DNA from: Microbacterium sp. SORGH_AS_0969
GTDB lineage: Bacteria; Actinomycetota; Actinomycetes; Actinomycetales; Microbacteriaceae
Reading direction: 5' to 3'
DNA length: 64,000 nt
NCBI RefSeq assembly: GCF_030818255.1
Contig: NZ_JAUTAG010000001.1
Coordinates: 2,976,001-3,040,000, forward strand
The notes under the pieces were generated by a model. The model saw only the letters and a program-made list of their open reading frames with translations. It made no database searches and was not told the origin of the DNA. Below, piece after piece: positions 34,723 through 44,595 of the stretch. How positions within the stretch are numbered: the stretch's first letter is position 1; each line of letters begins with the position of its first letter. The translations under genes were made by a program, and so were the position numbers.

Positions 34723-36133
34723 TCAGACCGGACGCTGGTCGCCCGGTGTCCCCTCGTCGCCGTCGGACTCCTCACGGCCCGGAGCGCCGTCACGGTCCTG
34801 GTCGGCGAGGTTCTCCTCCGCCAGCAACTGGGCGAGCGCGTCGTCCATGGCATCCGTCGGGGCGGCTTCACCGCGCGACGTGGCGACGACCCGTTCCACG
34901 AGGCGTGCCGGATCGTCGATGTCCTCCGCCGACGGCATGAGGTCGGGGTAGTCCCAGAGGGCGTCGCGGCCGGCCACCCCGACCGCGTCGGTGACGGCAC
35001 GCCACATCGCGGCGGCCTCGCGCATACGGCGCGGACGCAGTTCCAGCCCGACGAGCGAACCGAGAGCCTGCTCGGCAGGACCGCCCACCGCGCGGCGACG
35101 TCGCACCGCCTCGGCGATACGCGCCGCGGCGGGGAGGCGGGACGTCGCGTCCTCCGTGACGACGTCGACCCAGCCCTCGATCGTGGCGAGCAGATTCTCG
35201 AGGCGCGTCAGCGCCGCGGTCTGCTCCTCCGAGCGCGCCGGCAGCAGGGCACCGCTCTCCAACGCGCTGCGGAGTTCCTCGGGCTGCGAGGGGTCGAACC
35301 GCGACGCGAGGTCTTCGAGAGCGTCGGTGTCGACGCGGATACCGTGCGCGAAATCGCGCACCTGAGAGATGACGTGCAGTCGCAGCCAGCGCGCGTGCCG
35401 GAAGAGACGTGCGTGGGCGAGTTCGCGCGTCGCGAGGTACAGCGCGAGCTGGTCGTCGGGGATCTCGAGATCGCGGGCCGAAATCGGCGAAATTCTGCGG
35501 CAGGATCGCGGCTTCGCCGTCGGGCATGACCGGGATGCCGACATCTCCGCCGCCGACGACCTCGGTGGAGAGTCGACCCACGACGTGCCCGAGCTGTGTC
35601 GCGAACAATGAGCCGCCGACCGTGCGCATCAAGCGGCCCGCGCCCGCGATCATCTCCTGCATGTCGTCGGGTGCCTGCTGACCGAGGGCGTCGGTCAGTG
35701 CGTCGGCGATACTCGTCGCCACCGGCTCGGCGAGCTCTTGCCAGACGGGAAGCGTCGCGCTGACCCACGCGCCGCGGGTGACGGCGCGCGCGGGCTGCGA
35801 GAGCTCGGCGATGTTCGTGGCCTCGCCGAGCCAGAGGTTCGCGAGGGCGAAAGCCTGAGACAGGTCGCTGCTCTGACCCGCGGTGACGCCCAGACCGTCC
35901 TGATTGGCGATGTGCAGCGCCTGGCGTTCGGCCAGGCTCCAGTCCACACCCTCTTGCGTGCCCGCGAACGCGCCCTGCAGCTGGCTCATCACGGCCTGCA
36001 GCATCGCGGGGTCGATCTGCATGCCCGACAGCCGGGAGAGCTGTTCGGGATCGATGCCGGTCATGTCGCCCGACATCAGGCGACGCATGAGCTCCTGGAA
36101 CTCTTCTTCAGGGTTCCGGTCGTCGTCTGCCAC
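34723..36133 (-). pseudogene. DUF2342 (zinc-metalloprotease-like) gene split by a one-base frameshift
   Basis: The first part, from GTG 36133 (NPEEEFQELMRRLMSGDMTG) to AILPQNFADFG, and the second part, from RDLEIPDDQLALYLATRELAHARLF to the stop at 34723, are consecutive pieces of one Rv3195-like protein of about 470 residues. They lie in different frames. One base too many in the GGG at 35475-35477 (plus strand) explains the break. The HExxH helix of the family reads RELAH here, so even the repaired protein may lack zinc hydrolase activity. The start has GAGAGG eight bases upstream; ATG 36157 in frame is an alternative. Sequence error is a real possibility. Confidence 0.8.
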
Positions 36134-36259
36134 TTCTTCGCCTCTCAGCCAGGTCAAGGGGAACGGGATCTACGCTAGTCGCACGTTTCCTCGCTCTCCC
36201 CGGCTCGGCTCCACGCCGCTTACGCCGCGCGCGAACGATCCCCGGTAAAGGTAGGACCC

Positions 36260-37399
36260 GTGACCCTGTTCGACGAGAACGTCTCCGTCGTGCCCGCTCC
36301 CGCACGCCGACGGTCACGCACGACCCTGTTCGGGTTGTGGTCCCTCGCCGTCGCGGTCGTGGTGCTCTTCGTCCTGACGTTCCTGCCGACGGCGTACGTG
36401 ATCCAACAGCCGGGGCCGGTGCTCGACACGCTCGGAACGTCGAAGAACGCCGACGGCGTCGACGTGCCGCTCATCACGGTGCCGGACGAGAAGGGCGACC
36501 CGACGACGGGCCAGCTCGATCTGCTCACCGTCCAGGTCAACGGAAACCGCGAGCGTCGGCCCTCCTGGATCGAACTGGCGGCCGCCTGGTTCGACCCCTC
36601 CCGCGCGGTCATCCCGATCGACCGAATCTTCCCCGAGGGGCAGACGACCGAGCAGCGCAACACCGAGAACGCCGCGCTGATGACCGACTCGCAGCTCGAG
36701 GCCTCCGCGGCCGCGCTGCGCCAACTCGGCTACGACGTCCCCCAGCGCATCGTGGTGGGGAGCGTCACCGGTGATGGTGCCGCCTCGGGCCTCCTCGAGG
36801 CCGGCGACGTGATCGAGTCGGTCGACGGAGCCGCCACCCCGACGGCGGACGACGTCAAGGCCGCCATCCAGGCCGCGGGAGGTCAGCCCGTGACCTTCGG
36901 GGTCGACCGGGACGGCACTCAGACGACCGTGACCGTCACCCCGCGCCAGGGCGAGGTCAACGGGCAGCAGCAGTGGCTCGTCGGTATCGTGCTCGCCATC
37001 GGCTTCGATCTCCCCGTCGACGTCAAGATCCAGCTCAACGACATCGGCGGCCCGAGCGCGGGCATGATGTTCGCCCTCGGCATCATCGACAAGATGTCGC
37101 CCGGCGACCTCACCGGCGGACAGCACATCGCCGGCACCGGCACGATCGACGAGCAGGGTCAGGTCGGTGCGATCGGCGGCATCCGTCAGAAGCTCTACGG
37201 GGCTCGGGATGCCGGTGCCACCTGGTTCCTCGCCCCGTCGGCCAACTGCAACGAGGTCGTGGGCCACGTGCCGAACGGCATCCGGGTGTTCTCGGTGTCG
37301 ACCCTCTCGGACTCCCTGAAGGTGCTGGAGACGATTCGCGAAGGCGGCGACCTCGACGCTCTGCCGACCTGCGAGGCGGGCAACAGCACGGGATCGTAG
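36260..37399 (+). CDS. Membrane-anchored PDZ and Lon-type (S16) serine protease
   Basis: 379 residues. One N-terminal transmembrane helix (about 23-45), a PDZ domain (about 155-225, GAASGLLEAGDVIESVDG) and an extracytoplasmic Lon-like protease domain. The catalytic dyad is Ser in GGPSAGMMFAL (about 266) and Lys in GAIGGIRQKLYGA (about 311). This is the Rv3194c family, probably surface quality-control or signalling proteolysis; substrates are unknown. The start is GTG 36260, with AAGGTAGG and TAAAGG just upstream, so leader length is unclear. It lies between the DUF2342 and UPF0182 genes, as in mycobacteria. Confidence 0.88.
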   Translation: MTLFDENVSVVPAPARRRSRTTLFGLWSLAVAVVVLFVLTFLPTAYVIQQPGPVLDTLGTSKNADGVDVPLITVPDEKGDPTTGQLDLLTVQVNGNRERRPSWIELAAAWFDPSRAVIPIDRIFPEGQTTEQRNTENAALMTDSQLEASAAALRQLGYDVPQRIVVGSVTGDGAASGLLEAGDVIESVDGAATPTADDVKAAIQAAGGQPVTFGVDRDGTQTTVTVTPRQGEVNGQQQWLVGIVLAIGFDLPVDVKIQLNDIGGPSAGMMFALGIIDKMSPGDLTGGQHIAGTGTIDEQGQVGAIGGIRQKLYGARDAGATWFLAPSANCNEVVGHVPNGIRVFSVSTLSDSLKVLETIREGGDLDALPTCEAGNSTGS

Positions 37400-37429
37400 T
37401 ATCCACGGCTCACCCACAGTGGTCGCGCC

Positions 37430-37435
37430 TAGGAT
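37430..37435 (+). promoter_or_regulatory. -10 element of the UPF0182 gene (leaderless)
   Basis: TAGGAT is six bases before GTG 37442. This spacing favours 37442 over the adjacent GTG at 37439. Confidence 0.55.
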
Positions 37436-37441
37436 GAGGTG

Positions 37442-40355
37442 GTGACCACGACCTCAGCGCCGAACCAGGCCACGCCGCCGAACCGCTCCCGACGAATCAT
37501 CTCGATCAGCTTGGCGATCATCGCCGCGCTGGTCGTCGCCTTCTTCGTGTTCGCGAACCTCTACGCCGATTGGATGTGGTTCGCGCAGCTCGGGTTCACG
37601 ACCGTGCTGACCACGCAGTGGATCGCGCGGGCCGTGATGTTCGCCGTCGGATTCGTCGCGATGGCCGTCCCGGTGTGGGCGGCGATCCAGCTGGCGTACC
37701 GGCTGCGTCCCGTCTACGCGCGGCTGAGTTCTCAGCTCGATCGCTACCAAGAGGTCGTCGAGCCCCTGCGGCGCCTGGCGATGTGGGGAATCCCGATCTT
37801 TTTCGGCTTCTTCGCCGGCTTCGCGGCATCCGCACAGTGGGAGACGACCTGGCTGTGGGCGAACGGGGTGCAGACCGCGGTGACCGACCCGCAGTTCGGT
37901 CTCGACACCGGGTTCTACATGTTCGCGATGCCGTTCTACACGGCGGTCCTGGGCTTCGCGTCCGCCGTCGCCCTCGTCTCTCTCCTCCTCACCGCCGTGG
38001 TGTCCTACCTCTACGGATCCGTTCGGGTGGGCCAGCGCGAGCTGCGCATCTCGAAGGCCGCGCGCATCCAGCTGGCTGTGCTCGCCGGCCTCTACCTGCT
38101 CCTCCAGGGCGCCAGCCTTTGGCTCGACCGCTACCGCACGCTCATCCAGCCCGACGACCGCATCACGGGTCCGGGTTATGTCGGTGCCAACGCGGTGATC
38201 CCCGGCCAGACGATCCTCGCGATCGCCGCGGTGATCGTGGCTCTCGCCTTCTTCGTCACCGCGTTCATCGGCCGGTGGCGCTACCCCCTGATCGCGACGG
38301 CGCTGCTCGTCGTCTCGGCGATCGTCGTCGGGGCCGCGATCCCGTGGGCGGTGAACACGTTCCAGGTGCGCCCGAACCAGCTGTCGCTCGAGAGCCAGTA
38401 CTACCAGCGCAACCTCGACAGCACGAAGACCGCGTACGGCATCGACAAGGTCGAGAAAGAGAACTTCGAGGCAACGACGACCGCTCAGGCCGGTCAGCTG
38501 CGCAACGACGCGGCATCCACCGCCCAGCTGCGCATCATGGACCCGGCCATTATCGGCCCCACCGTCCGCCAGCTCGAGCAGTACCGCTCGTACTACCAGT
38601 TCGCGGAGCCGCTCGACGTCGACCGCTACCAGATCAACGGGCAGAGCCAGGATGCCGTCGTGTCGCTCCGAGAGCTGAACACGAGTCAGCTCGGCGACGC
38701 CAACTCGTGGCAGAACTCCACCCTCGTGTACACGCACGGGTACGGCATGGTGGCCGCGGCGGGAAACGAGCGCACGGCCGACGGTGACCCCGTCTTCCTC
38801 GAACGCGCCATCCCGGGAACGGGCTTCCTCACGGACCTGAACTACGAGCCCCGCGTTTACTTCGGTGAGCAGTCGCCGCAGTACTCGATCGTCGGCGGGC
38901 CCGAGGGGGGCGAAGACATCGAGCTCGACTACCCGCTCGGCGCCGACGGAGGCACCGAGACGCGCACGACGTTCCGCGGGAACGGCGGTCCGAGCGTCGG
39001 CAACGTCTTCAACCGCCTCATCTACGCGCTGAAGTTCCAGTCGGAGCAGATCCTCTTCTCGGACTACGTCAACGCAGACTCGCAGATCCTCTACGACCGC
39101 AACCCCAAGGAGCGCGTGCAGAAGGTCGCGCCCTACCTGACGCTCGACAGCGACCCCTACCCGACCGTCGTCGACGGGCGCATCAAGTGGGTCGTCGACG
39201 GGTACACGACGAGCGCGAACTACCCGTACTCGACCGGTGTGTCGCTCTCTCGGGCGATCGCCGACTCGAACAACCCGGCTCCGACGTACGCACTGGATGA
39301 CATCAACTACATCCGCAACTCGGTCAAGGCGACGGTCGACGCGTACGACGGCAGTGTGACGCTCTATGCGTGGGACGACCAGGACCCGGTCCTGCAGACC
39401 TGGCAGAAGATCTACCCGTCGACTCTCCAGCCCTGGAGCGAGATGTCGGCCGACCTCATGAGCCACGTCCGCTACCGCGACCGACCTCATGAAGGTGCAG
39501 CGGTCGATGCTCGGCGTGTACCACGTCGACGACGCCCGGTCCTTCTTCCAGCAGGACAACCGGTGGGCGACGCCGAACGACCCGCAGAACGCGAACGAGC
39601 TCCAGCCGCCGTACTACCTGACGATGAAGATGCCGAGTCAGGATGCGCCGTCGTACTCGATGTTCACGAGCTTCATCCCGGCGTCCCAGGGCGGTCAGGC
39701 GCGGAACGTGCTGACGGGCTACCTCGCGGTCGATTCCAACGCCGGTGACGAAAAGGGCACGAAACGCGACGACTACGGGCGATTGCGCATGCTCGTGATC
39801 GACGCGGCGACGACGGTGCCCGGCCCCGGCCAGGTGCAGAACACCTTCGACTCGGATACGAACGTGTCGTCGCAGATCAACATCCTCCAGCAGGGGCAGT
39901 CGCAGGTGCTCAACGGCAACCTGCTGACGCTCCCCGTGGGCGGTGGTCTGCTGTACGTGCAGCCCGTGTTCGTGCAGTCGTCCGGTGACACGAAGCTGCC
40001 GCAGCTCCGCCGCGTCCTGGTCGCCTTCGGTGACAAGATCGCGTTCGAGAACACGCTGAGCGAGGCGCTCGACGCCCTCTTCGGCGGAGACTCGGGAGCC
40101 GACACGGGAGACGAGTCGGTGACCCCGACGGATCAGGCGGAGAACCCCACTCCGTCGACCCCGTCCGCCCCGGCCGGCGACTACGCCGCGGCGCTGCAGG
40201 AAGCGCGCGACGCGCTGACGGCGCGCCAGCAGGCGCTCTCGAGCGGAGACCTCTCGGCCTTCGCCACGCAGGACGCGCGACTCACCGCAGCGGTCCAGCG
40301 CCTGCTCGAGCTGCAGGCGCCCTCCTCGGGAAGCACCGAGAACCAGGGCGGCTGA
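37442..40355 (+). pseudogene. UPF0182 membrane protein gene split by a one-base frameshift
   Basis: Full length would be about 970 residues, normal for UPF0182 (Rv3193c). About seven N-terminal transmembrane helices cover the first ~310 residues, followed by a large extracytoplasmic domain. The first frame is intact to EMSADLMSHVRY. The family sequence continues in another frame from DLMKVQRSMLGVYHVDDARS to the stop at 40355. An extra G near 39477 (TACCGCGACC where TACCCGACC would restore frame) accounts for it. The Ser/Thr/Pro-rich linker and terminal helix are present. An error or very recent mutation is likely because both halves remain well conserved. Confidence 0.85.
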
Positions 40356-40370
40356 CGCCCGGTCCACGAC

Positions 40371-40407
40371 GAACGCCGGTGCCCCGCTTCCGCGGGTACC
40401 GGCGTTC
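40371..40407. terminator. Terminator after the UPF0182 gene
   Basis: A 14-bp stem (40371-40384 with 40394-40407, GAACGCCGGTGCCC against GGGTACCGGCGTTC, with one G-U pair) lies 15 bases after the stop. Confidence 0.65.
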
Positions 40408-40472
40408 GCCGTTCGCGCCGCGCCCCGCCTCGCGCGGCCCCGTGTGCCGCGCCCCGGCATCCATCACTCCCG

Positions 40473-40532
40473 TCGAGTGTCCAAGACACGCCGTAACCGG
40501 CACCGGGATAACGGCGTGTCTTGGACACTCGA
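40473..40532. repeat. 60-bp inverted repeat (family B) between convergent genes
   Basis: Perfect 22-base arms (40473-40494 and 40511-40532) begin TCGAGTGTCCAAGACACGCC. The 16-base centre partly pairs as well. Each arm contains its own short palindrome (GTGTC-CAA-GACAC), so both small and large hairpins can form. The sequence is unrelated to family A repeats but sits in the same kind of place, between UPF0182 and crtEb 3' ends. It is distinct from the UPF0182 terminator. Confidence 0.9.
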
Positions 40533-40560
40533 GGGGGATGCCACCGCACGCGTCGGGCAC

Positions 40561-40597
40561 CGCGAGCGCCGGGCATCGCGAGCGCCGGGCACGCGAG
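40561..40597. repeat. 16-bp-period tandem repeat
   Basis: CGCGAGCGCCGGGCA occurs at 40561-40575 and 40577-40591, followed by a partial third unit CGCGAG at 40592-40597. It lies between the family B palindrome and the crtEb stop; no coding role is evident. Confidence 0.6.
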
Positions 40598-40619
40598 CTC
40601 GGCGGCCCCGACCCGCCCG

Positions 40620-41513
40620 TCAGGCCGTCAGGAACCACCACCAGATCAGCAGCATCGTCGTGCCGAAGCCGGCGATCTGGTTCAGCCAGAGGAAACGGTT
40701 CCACCCGGCCGTCGCGCGGTCGCTCTCGGCATCCGTGACGTTCCGGTACGGCCAGCAGACGACGAGGTAGGGGATCACCAGCACGGCTGCCAGAGGTCCG
40801 GGCCACGCCGTGAACAGCATCGCCACGCCGGCGAGGGCGTAGGCGACCAGCGCGAAGCGCACGGTCCAGCGCGCCCCTCGAGCGGTGGCGATCGACGAGA
40901 TGTCGGCGGCACGGTCCGCCTCGACGTCCTGCACCGCCCCGAACGCGTGCGATGCGATTCCCCAGAGCGCGAAGGCGACGAACACGAACACGAGCTGCCA
41001 GGTCCAGGCCGCGCCGGCGAGCACGAGACCGTAGACGGCGGGCGAGAAGAAGTGGATGCTGCTCGTCACCGAGTCGGCGAAGGGGCGCTCTTTCAGACGC
41101 AGCGGGGGCGCGGAGTAGAACACGACGAAGAACAGGCTCAGCGCCAGGACCAGCCACGACAGCGGCGAACCGACGACCACCAAATACACGACGAACGGCA
41201 TACACGACAGCGCCGACGCCCAGAGGGTGATCGGGTGCATCCGTTTGTCGAGCACGGCTCCGTGCGTGCCGCCCTTGCGGGGATTGCGCAGGTCGGACTC
41301 GTAGTCGAAGACGTCGTTAACCCCGTACATCGCGAGGTTGTACGGCACGAGGAAGAACAGGATGCCGACGATCAGCGTCGCGTCGATCTGACGCGTCGTG
41401 AGCAGATAGGCCGCGGCGAAGGGGAACGCGGTGTTGATCCAGCTGACCGGTCGCGACGACACGAACAGCTCCCGCAGGACGCGGCCGGGGGTGAGAGCGG
41501 CGGGGGCGGTCAT
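40620..41513 (-). CDS. crtEb: Lycopene elongase (UbiA-family prenyltransferase CrtEb)
   Basis: 297 residues, about eight transmembrane helices. The UbiA Asp motifs are NDVFDYESDLRNPRK (about 67-81) and DVEADRAADIS (about 192-202). CrtEb adds C5 prenyl units to lycopene, making C45/C50 flavuxanthin, the precursor of decaprenoxanthin. It is last in the crt operon; its ATG overlaps the crtYf stop by four bases. The neighbouring heterodimeric cyclase genes make a carotenoid role far likelier than quinone synthesis. The family B palindrome lies downstream. Confidence 0.9.
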   Translation of the reverse strand: MTAPAALTPGRVLRELFVSSRPVSWINTAFPFAAAYLLTTRQIDATLIVGILFFLVPYNLAMYGVNDVFDYESDLRNPRKGGTHGAVLDKRMHPITLWASALSCMPFVVYLVVVGSPLSWLVLALSLFFVVFYSAPPLRLKERPFADSVTSSIHFFSPAVYGLVLAGAAWTWQLVFVFVAFALWGIASHAFGAVQDVEADRAADISSIATARGARWTVRFALVAYALAGVAMLFTAWPGPLAAVLVIPYLVVCWPYRNVTDAESDRATAGWNRFLWLNQIAGFGTTMLLIWWWFLTA

Positions 41514-41827
41514 GCGGCATCCTTCGGGGACGGGTGAGGGGACAGCAGCGTGAACACCGCCGGCACGAGGAAGGCGGCGCACAACGGGTACGCGAAGTCC
41601 TCGATCGGGGCCAGGCCGAGGCGCAGACCGCTGAGGTGCTGCTCCGGGTACGAGAAGAGGTCGACGGCGATCATGAGGTTGTCGAAGACGAGGGTGAGAG
41701 CGATGAGGACCAGCGCGACGAGCATCGAGGATGCCATGCGCTGCCGGAAGCGCGGACGGGCGAGCGTCGCGAGGGTCACCGCCGCCGTGAGGATCACGAA
41801 GGGAAGCACGATCAGGGGGTAGGTCAT
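41510..41827 (-). CDS. crtYf: Carotenoid epsilon-cyclase subunit CrtYf
   Basis: 105 residues with three transmembrane helices. FDNLMIAVDLFSYPEQHLSGLRLGLAPIEDFAYPL carries the family PxED motif (APIEDFAY). CrtYf pairs with CrtYe to form the lycopene-type cyclase that closes the rings of flavuxanthin to give decaprenoxanthin. Both its ends overlap neighbours by four bases (crtYe stop, crtEb start). Confidence 0.88.
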   Translation of the reverse strand: MTYPLIVLPFVILTAAVTLATLARPRFRQRMASSMLVALVLIALTLVFDNLMIAVDLFSYPEQHLSGLRLGLAPIEDFAYPLCAAFLVPAVFTLLSPHPSPKDAA

Positions 41828-42171
41828 GCGTCCTCCTGAACACGGGCGCGGTCACGGATCCGGGCGCGTGCTCGCCGCTCGAACACGGCGTACATGACGA
41901 CCGCGAGGTAGCTGAGGAAGAGGAGGAAGAAGACTTCCTCGAGCGGCAGGTGCGGTGCCAGCTCGACGCCGACGAAGAGCGGACTCTCGCCCTTCACGAA
42001 AACGCCCGTGACGATGCCCACGGCATCCCACACCAGGAAGAACACGGTCGCGACGAGGACCGAGGCGATCGTCCGAACGGGCGCGACGCGCAACGCCAGC
42101 GAGAACTTCACATCGATCGCGATCATCCCCGCGAGCGAGAACAGGATCGCGCCCAGGTAGATCCCGGGCAC
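41824..42171 (-). CDS. crtYe: Carotenoid epsilon-cyclase subunit CrtYe
   Basis: 115 residues, three transmembrane helices, with the cyclase-domain segments WDAVGIVTGVF and the PLEEVFFLLFLSYLAVVMY acidic motif (about 78-95). It forms a heterodimer with CrtYf. The start is GTG 42171, one base after the crtI stop; the crtYf ATG overlaps its own stop. The split Ye/Yf arrangement is typical of C50-carotenoid actinobacteria such as Corynebacterium and Microbacterium. Confidence 0.88.
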   Translation of the reverse strand: MPGIYLGAILFSLAGMIAIDVKFSLALRVAPVRTIASVLVATVFFLVWDAVGIVTGVFVKGESPLFVGVELAPHLPLEEVFFLLFLSYLAVVMYAVFERRARARIRDRARVQEDA

Positions 42172-42172
42172 C

Positions 42173-43729
42173 TCAGACCGCCGCGCGCACGGGTTCTGCC
42201 AGGGGGCCGGGGGAGGTGTCTCCGGTCAGACGCTTGACGACGAGCTCGGCCGAGATGAGGCACATCGGCAGACCGATGCCCGGGAGCACCGACGTGCCCG
42301 CGTAGTAGAGGTTCTGCACCTTTCGCGACCGGTTCTTCGGCCGGAAGATCGCACTCTGATTCAGCGTGTGCGCGAGACCGAGCGAGTTACCGTGCCAGGC
42401 GTTCAGGTCGTTCACGAAGTCCTCGGGGGCGATCGTCCGCCGCACCACGATGCGCTCGGCGAGATCCGGGATGCCGGTCCACTCCGCGATCTGCGCGATC
42501 ACTCGGTCGGCCGCCTGCTCGATGCGCTGATCGCCCGATCCGTCGACGCCACCGCGGCCGCTCACGGGGTCCGCCGGGACGGGGACGAGGACGAAGAGGT
42601 TCTCGTGCCCCGCGGGGGCCACGGAGTCGTCCGAGGCGCTCGGCCGGCAGATGTAAATGGACGCCGGGTCGGGGATCTTCTTGTCCTCACCGAAGATCGC
42701 GTCGAAGTTCGTGTGCCAGTCGTCGGTGAAGAGCAGGGTGTGGTGCGTGAGCTGGGGGAGTTCGCCCTTCACCCCGAGCAGCAGCAGCAGTGCTCCGGGG
42801 CTCGGGACCTTGTCCTTCCACCACTTCTCGGGGTACTGGCGGTCCTTCTCCTCGAGCAGGTGATTCTCGGTGTGGTGCAGGTCGGCGCCGGACACCACGG
42901 CATCCGCGGCGATCACTCGCCCGTCCGCGAGCCGCACCCCACGGGCGAGACCAGACTCGGTGATGATCGCGTCGACGGGGGCCGAGGTCTCGATCTGCAC
43001 ACCGCGCTCGCGAGCGAGCTTCTCGATGGCGGTGATGATCTCCGTCATCCCGCCCTTCGGGTAGAGCACGCCGTCGCCGAGGTCGAGGTGACTCATGAGG
43101 TGGTACAGGCTCGGCACCTCGAAGGGCGAGCCGCCGAGGAAGACCGCGGGGTACGCGAGGATCTGCTGGAGGCGCGTGTTCTGGAAGTCCGTCGTGACGC
43201 GCTTCCACAGGGTACGCGTGAGTAGAGGGATGAGCGTGGGGAGTCGCTTCACGAGCGCGGGGTCGCGCAGCCCCTTCGTGGAGGAGTACGGGTCGTAGAG
43301 GAACTTCGACGTCGACAGCTCGTAGGCGTCCTTCGCCGAATCGAGGTAGGCGTCGATGTTGTCGCCCGATCCGGGCTCGTGCTCCTCGAACAGCGCCCGC
43401 ACGGCCTGGCGTCCCGACACGATGTCGATCGGCTCGCCCTTCCCGGGAGGACCGTAGACGCGGTAGGCCGGGTCGAGGCGGACGAGATCCAGCTGCTCAT
43501 CGGCACTCGTGCCGAGCAACCGGAAGAAGTGGTCGAACACCTCGGGCATGAGGTACCAGCTCGGCCCGGTGTCGAACCGGAAGCCGTCCGCCTCCCACGA
43601 CCCCGCGCGCCCACCGAGGGAATCGCGGGCTTCGAAGAGGTGGACGTCGTGGCCGCGGTCGGCCAGCAGAGCGGCGGTTCCCAGACCGGCGATTCCGCCT
43701 CCGACGACGACGATGCGCTGGGCGCTCAT
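42173..43729 (-). CDS. crtI: Phytoene desaturase
   Basis: 518 residues. An FAD-binding Rossmann motif IVVVGGGIAGLGTAALLADRG is at about 5-25, GRAGSWEADGFRFDTGPSWY follows, and the carotenoid desaturase C-terminal signature YYAGTSVLPGIGLPMCLISAE is near 475-495. Converts phytoene to lycopene in four desaturations. The ATG at 43729 overlaps the crtB stop by four bases. The enzyme is membrane-associated through its hydrophobic substrate entry helices. Confidence 0.93.
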   Translation of the reverse strand: MSAQRIVVVGGGIAGLGTAALLADRGHDVHLFEARDSLGGRAGSWEADGFRFDTGPSWYLMPEVFDHFFRLLGTSADEQLDLVRLDPAYRVYGPPGKGEPIDIVSGRQAVRALFEEHEPGSGDNIDAYLDSAKDAYELSTSKFLYDPYSSTKGLRDPALVKRLPTLIPLLTRTLWKRVTTDFQNTRLQQILAYPAVFLGGSPFEVPSLYHLMSHLDLGDGVLYPKGGMTEIITAIEKLARERGVQIETSAPVDAIITESGLARGVRLADGRVIAADAVVSGADLHHTENHLLEEKDRQYPEKWWKDKVPSPGALLLLLGVKGELPQLTHHTLLFTDDWHTNFDAIFGEDKKIPDPASIYICRPSASDDSVAPAGHENLFVLVPVPADPVSGRGGVDGSGDQRIEQAADRVIAQIAEWTGIPDLAERIVVRRTIAPEDFVNDLNAWHGNSLGLAHTLNQSAIFRPKNRSRKVQNLYYAGTSVLPGIGLPMCLISAELVVKRLTGDTSPGPLAEPVRAAV

Positions 43730-44595
43730 GAGCGGGGACCTTTCGGTGGACGCCCCAGGAGGGCACGGGCAGCGAGAGTGGCTTTCACGCCGTCGGGGAC
43801 GCGCACGCGCGGAGCACCGGCGGGGGAGAGGCGCAGGCGTCGCGACAGTTCGGCGAAGAGGTCGTGCGCGGCGGTGACGGCCGCCCGACAGTCGGGCGGA
43901 AGGTGCGGAATGACGGATGCCGCGGCGGCGAGGTCGGCGTCGATCCGATCGAGCACGGCGATGCGTCGTTCGTCGTCGGCTGCGCCGTCGAGGTAGTCGC
44001 GGCCGAGACGGTCGGCGTCGTCGGCGAGGTCGCGGAGGAAGTTGACGTCCTGGAACGCGGCCCCCAAGCGACGTGCGCCCTCGACGAGGTCGGCGGCGGG
44101 GCGCGCGGGAGCGGACATCCCGGCGTTGAGGAACACCTGCAGGCACATGAGCCCGACGACCTCCGCGGAGCCGTACACGTACGCGTCGTGCGACAGGTCG
44201 TCGTGCGCGGCGGTGTCGATGTCGGTGCGCATCGAGGCGAAGAACGGCGCGATCAGCTCGGCACCGATCCCGCACTCCCGCGCTGTGCGAGCGAAGGCGT
44301 GCACGACGAGATTCGCGCTGAAACCGGTGGCGATGGCATCCATCACCTCGGTCTCGAGGGCGTCGAGCACGGCGCGCTCGCGTTCGACCGTCAGGCCCGC
44401 GTCGTGGGCCGGCCCGTCGACGATCTCGTCGGCGACGCGGACCAGTGCGTAGATGTTGCGGACGTGCGGGCGAGGGCGCCGGCCGAGCAGGCGCGCAGCG
44501 AGGCCGAACGAGGTCGAGTAGCGCTGTATGACGGCCGCGGCCGCGTCGACTGCCGTCCGCGAATACAGGGCGAGTCCGGTGGGGCCGGTGCTCAC
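43726..44595 (-). CDS. crtB: Phytoene synthase
   Basis: 289 residues. Squalene/phytoene synthase fold with the two Asp-rich motifs: VRVADEIVD (about 54-62) and DVNFLRDLADDADRLGRDY (about 173-191). Joins two GGPP molecules head to head to phytoene. GTG 44595 overlaps the crtE stop (GTGA), preferred over in-frame codons further upstream inside crtE. Confidence 0.92.
   Translation of the reverse strand: MSTGPTGLALYSRTAVDAAAAVIQRYSTSFGLAARLLGRRPRPHVRNIYALVRVADEIVDGPAHDAGLTVERERAVLDALETEVMDAIATGFSANLVVHAFARTARECGIGAELIAPFFASMRTDIDTAAHDDLSHDAYVYGSAEVVGLMCLQVFLNAGMSAPARPAADLVEGARRLGAAFQDVNFLRDLADDADRLGRDYLDGAADDERRIAVLDRIDADLAAAASVIPHLPPDCRAAVTAAHDLFAELSRRLRLSPAGAPRVRVPDGVKATLAARALLGRPPKGPRS

Noticed and set aside
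36314..39559. Long minus-strand open frames of 367 and 701 codons opposite the Lon/PDZ and UPF0182 genes
   Set aside because: The translations are low-complexity, charge-biased shadows of conserved membrane and protease genes.
40620..41513. UbiA protein as menaquinone prenyltransferase (MenA)
   Set aside because: Overlap with crtYf and the rest of the crt operon points to the lycopene elongase CrtEb.
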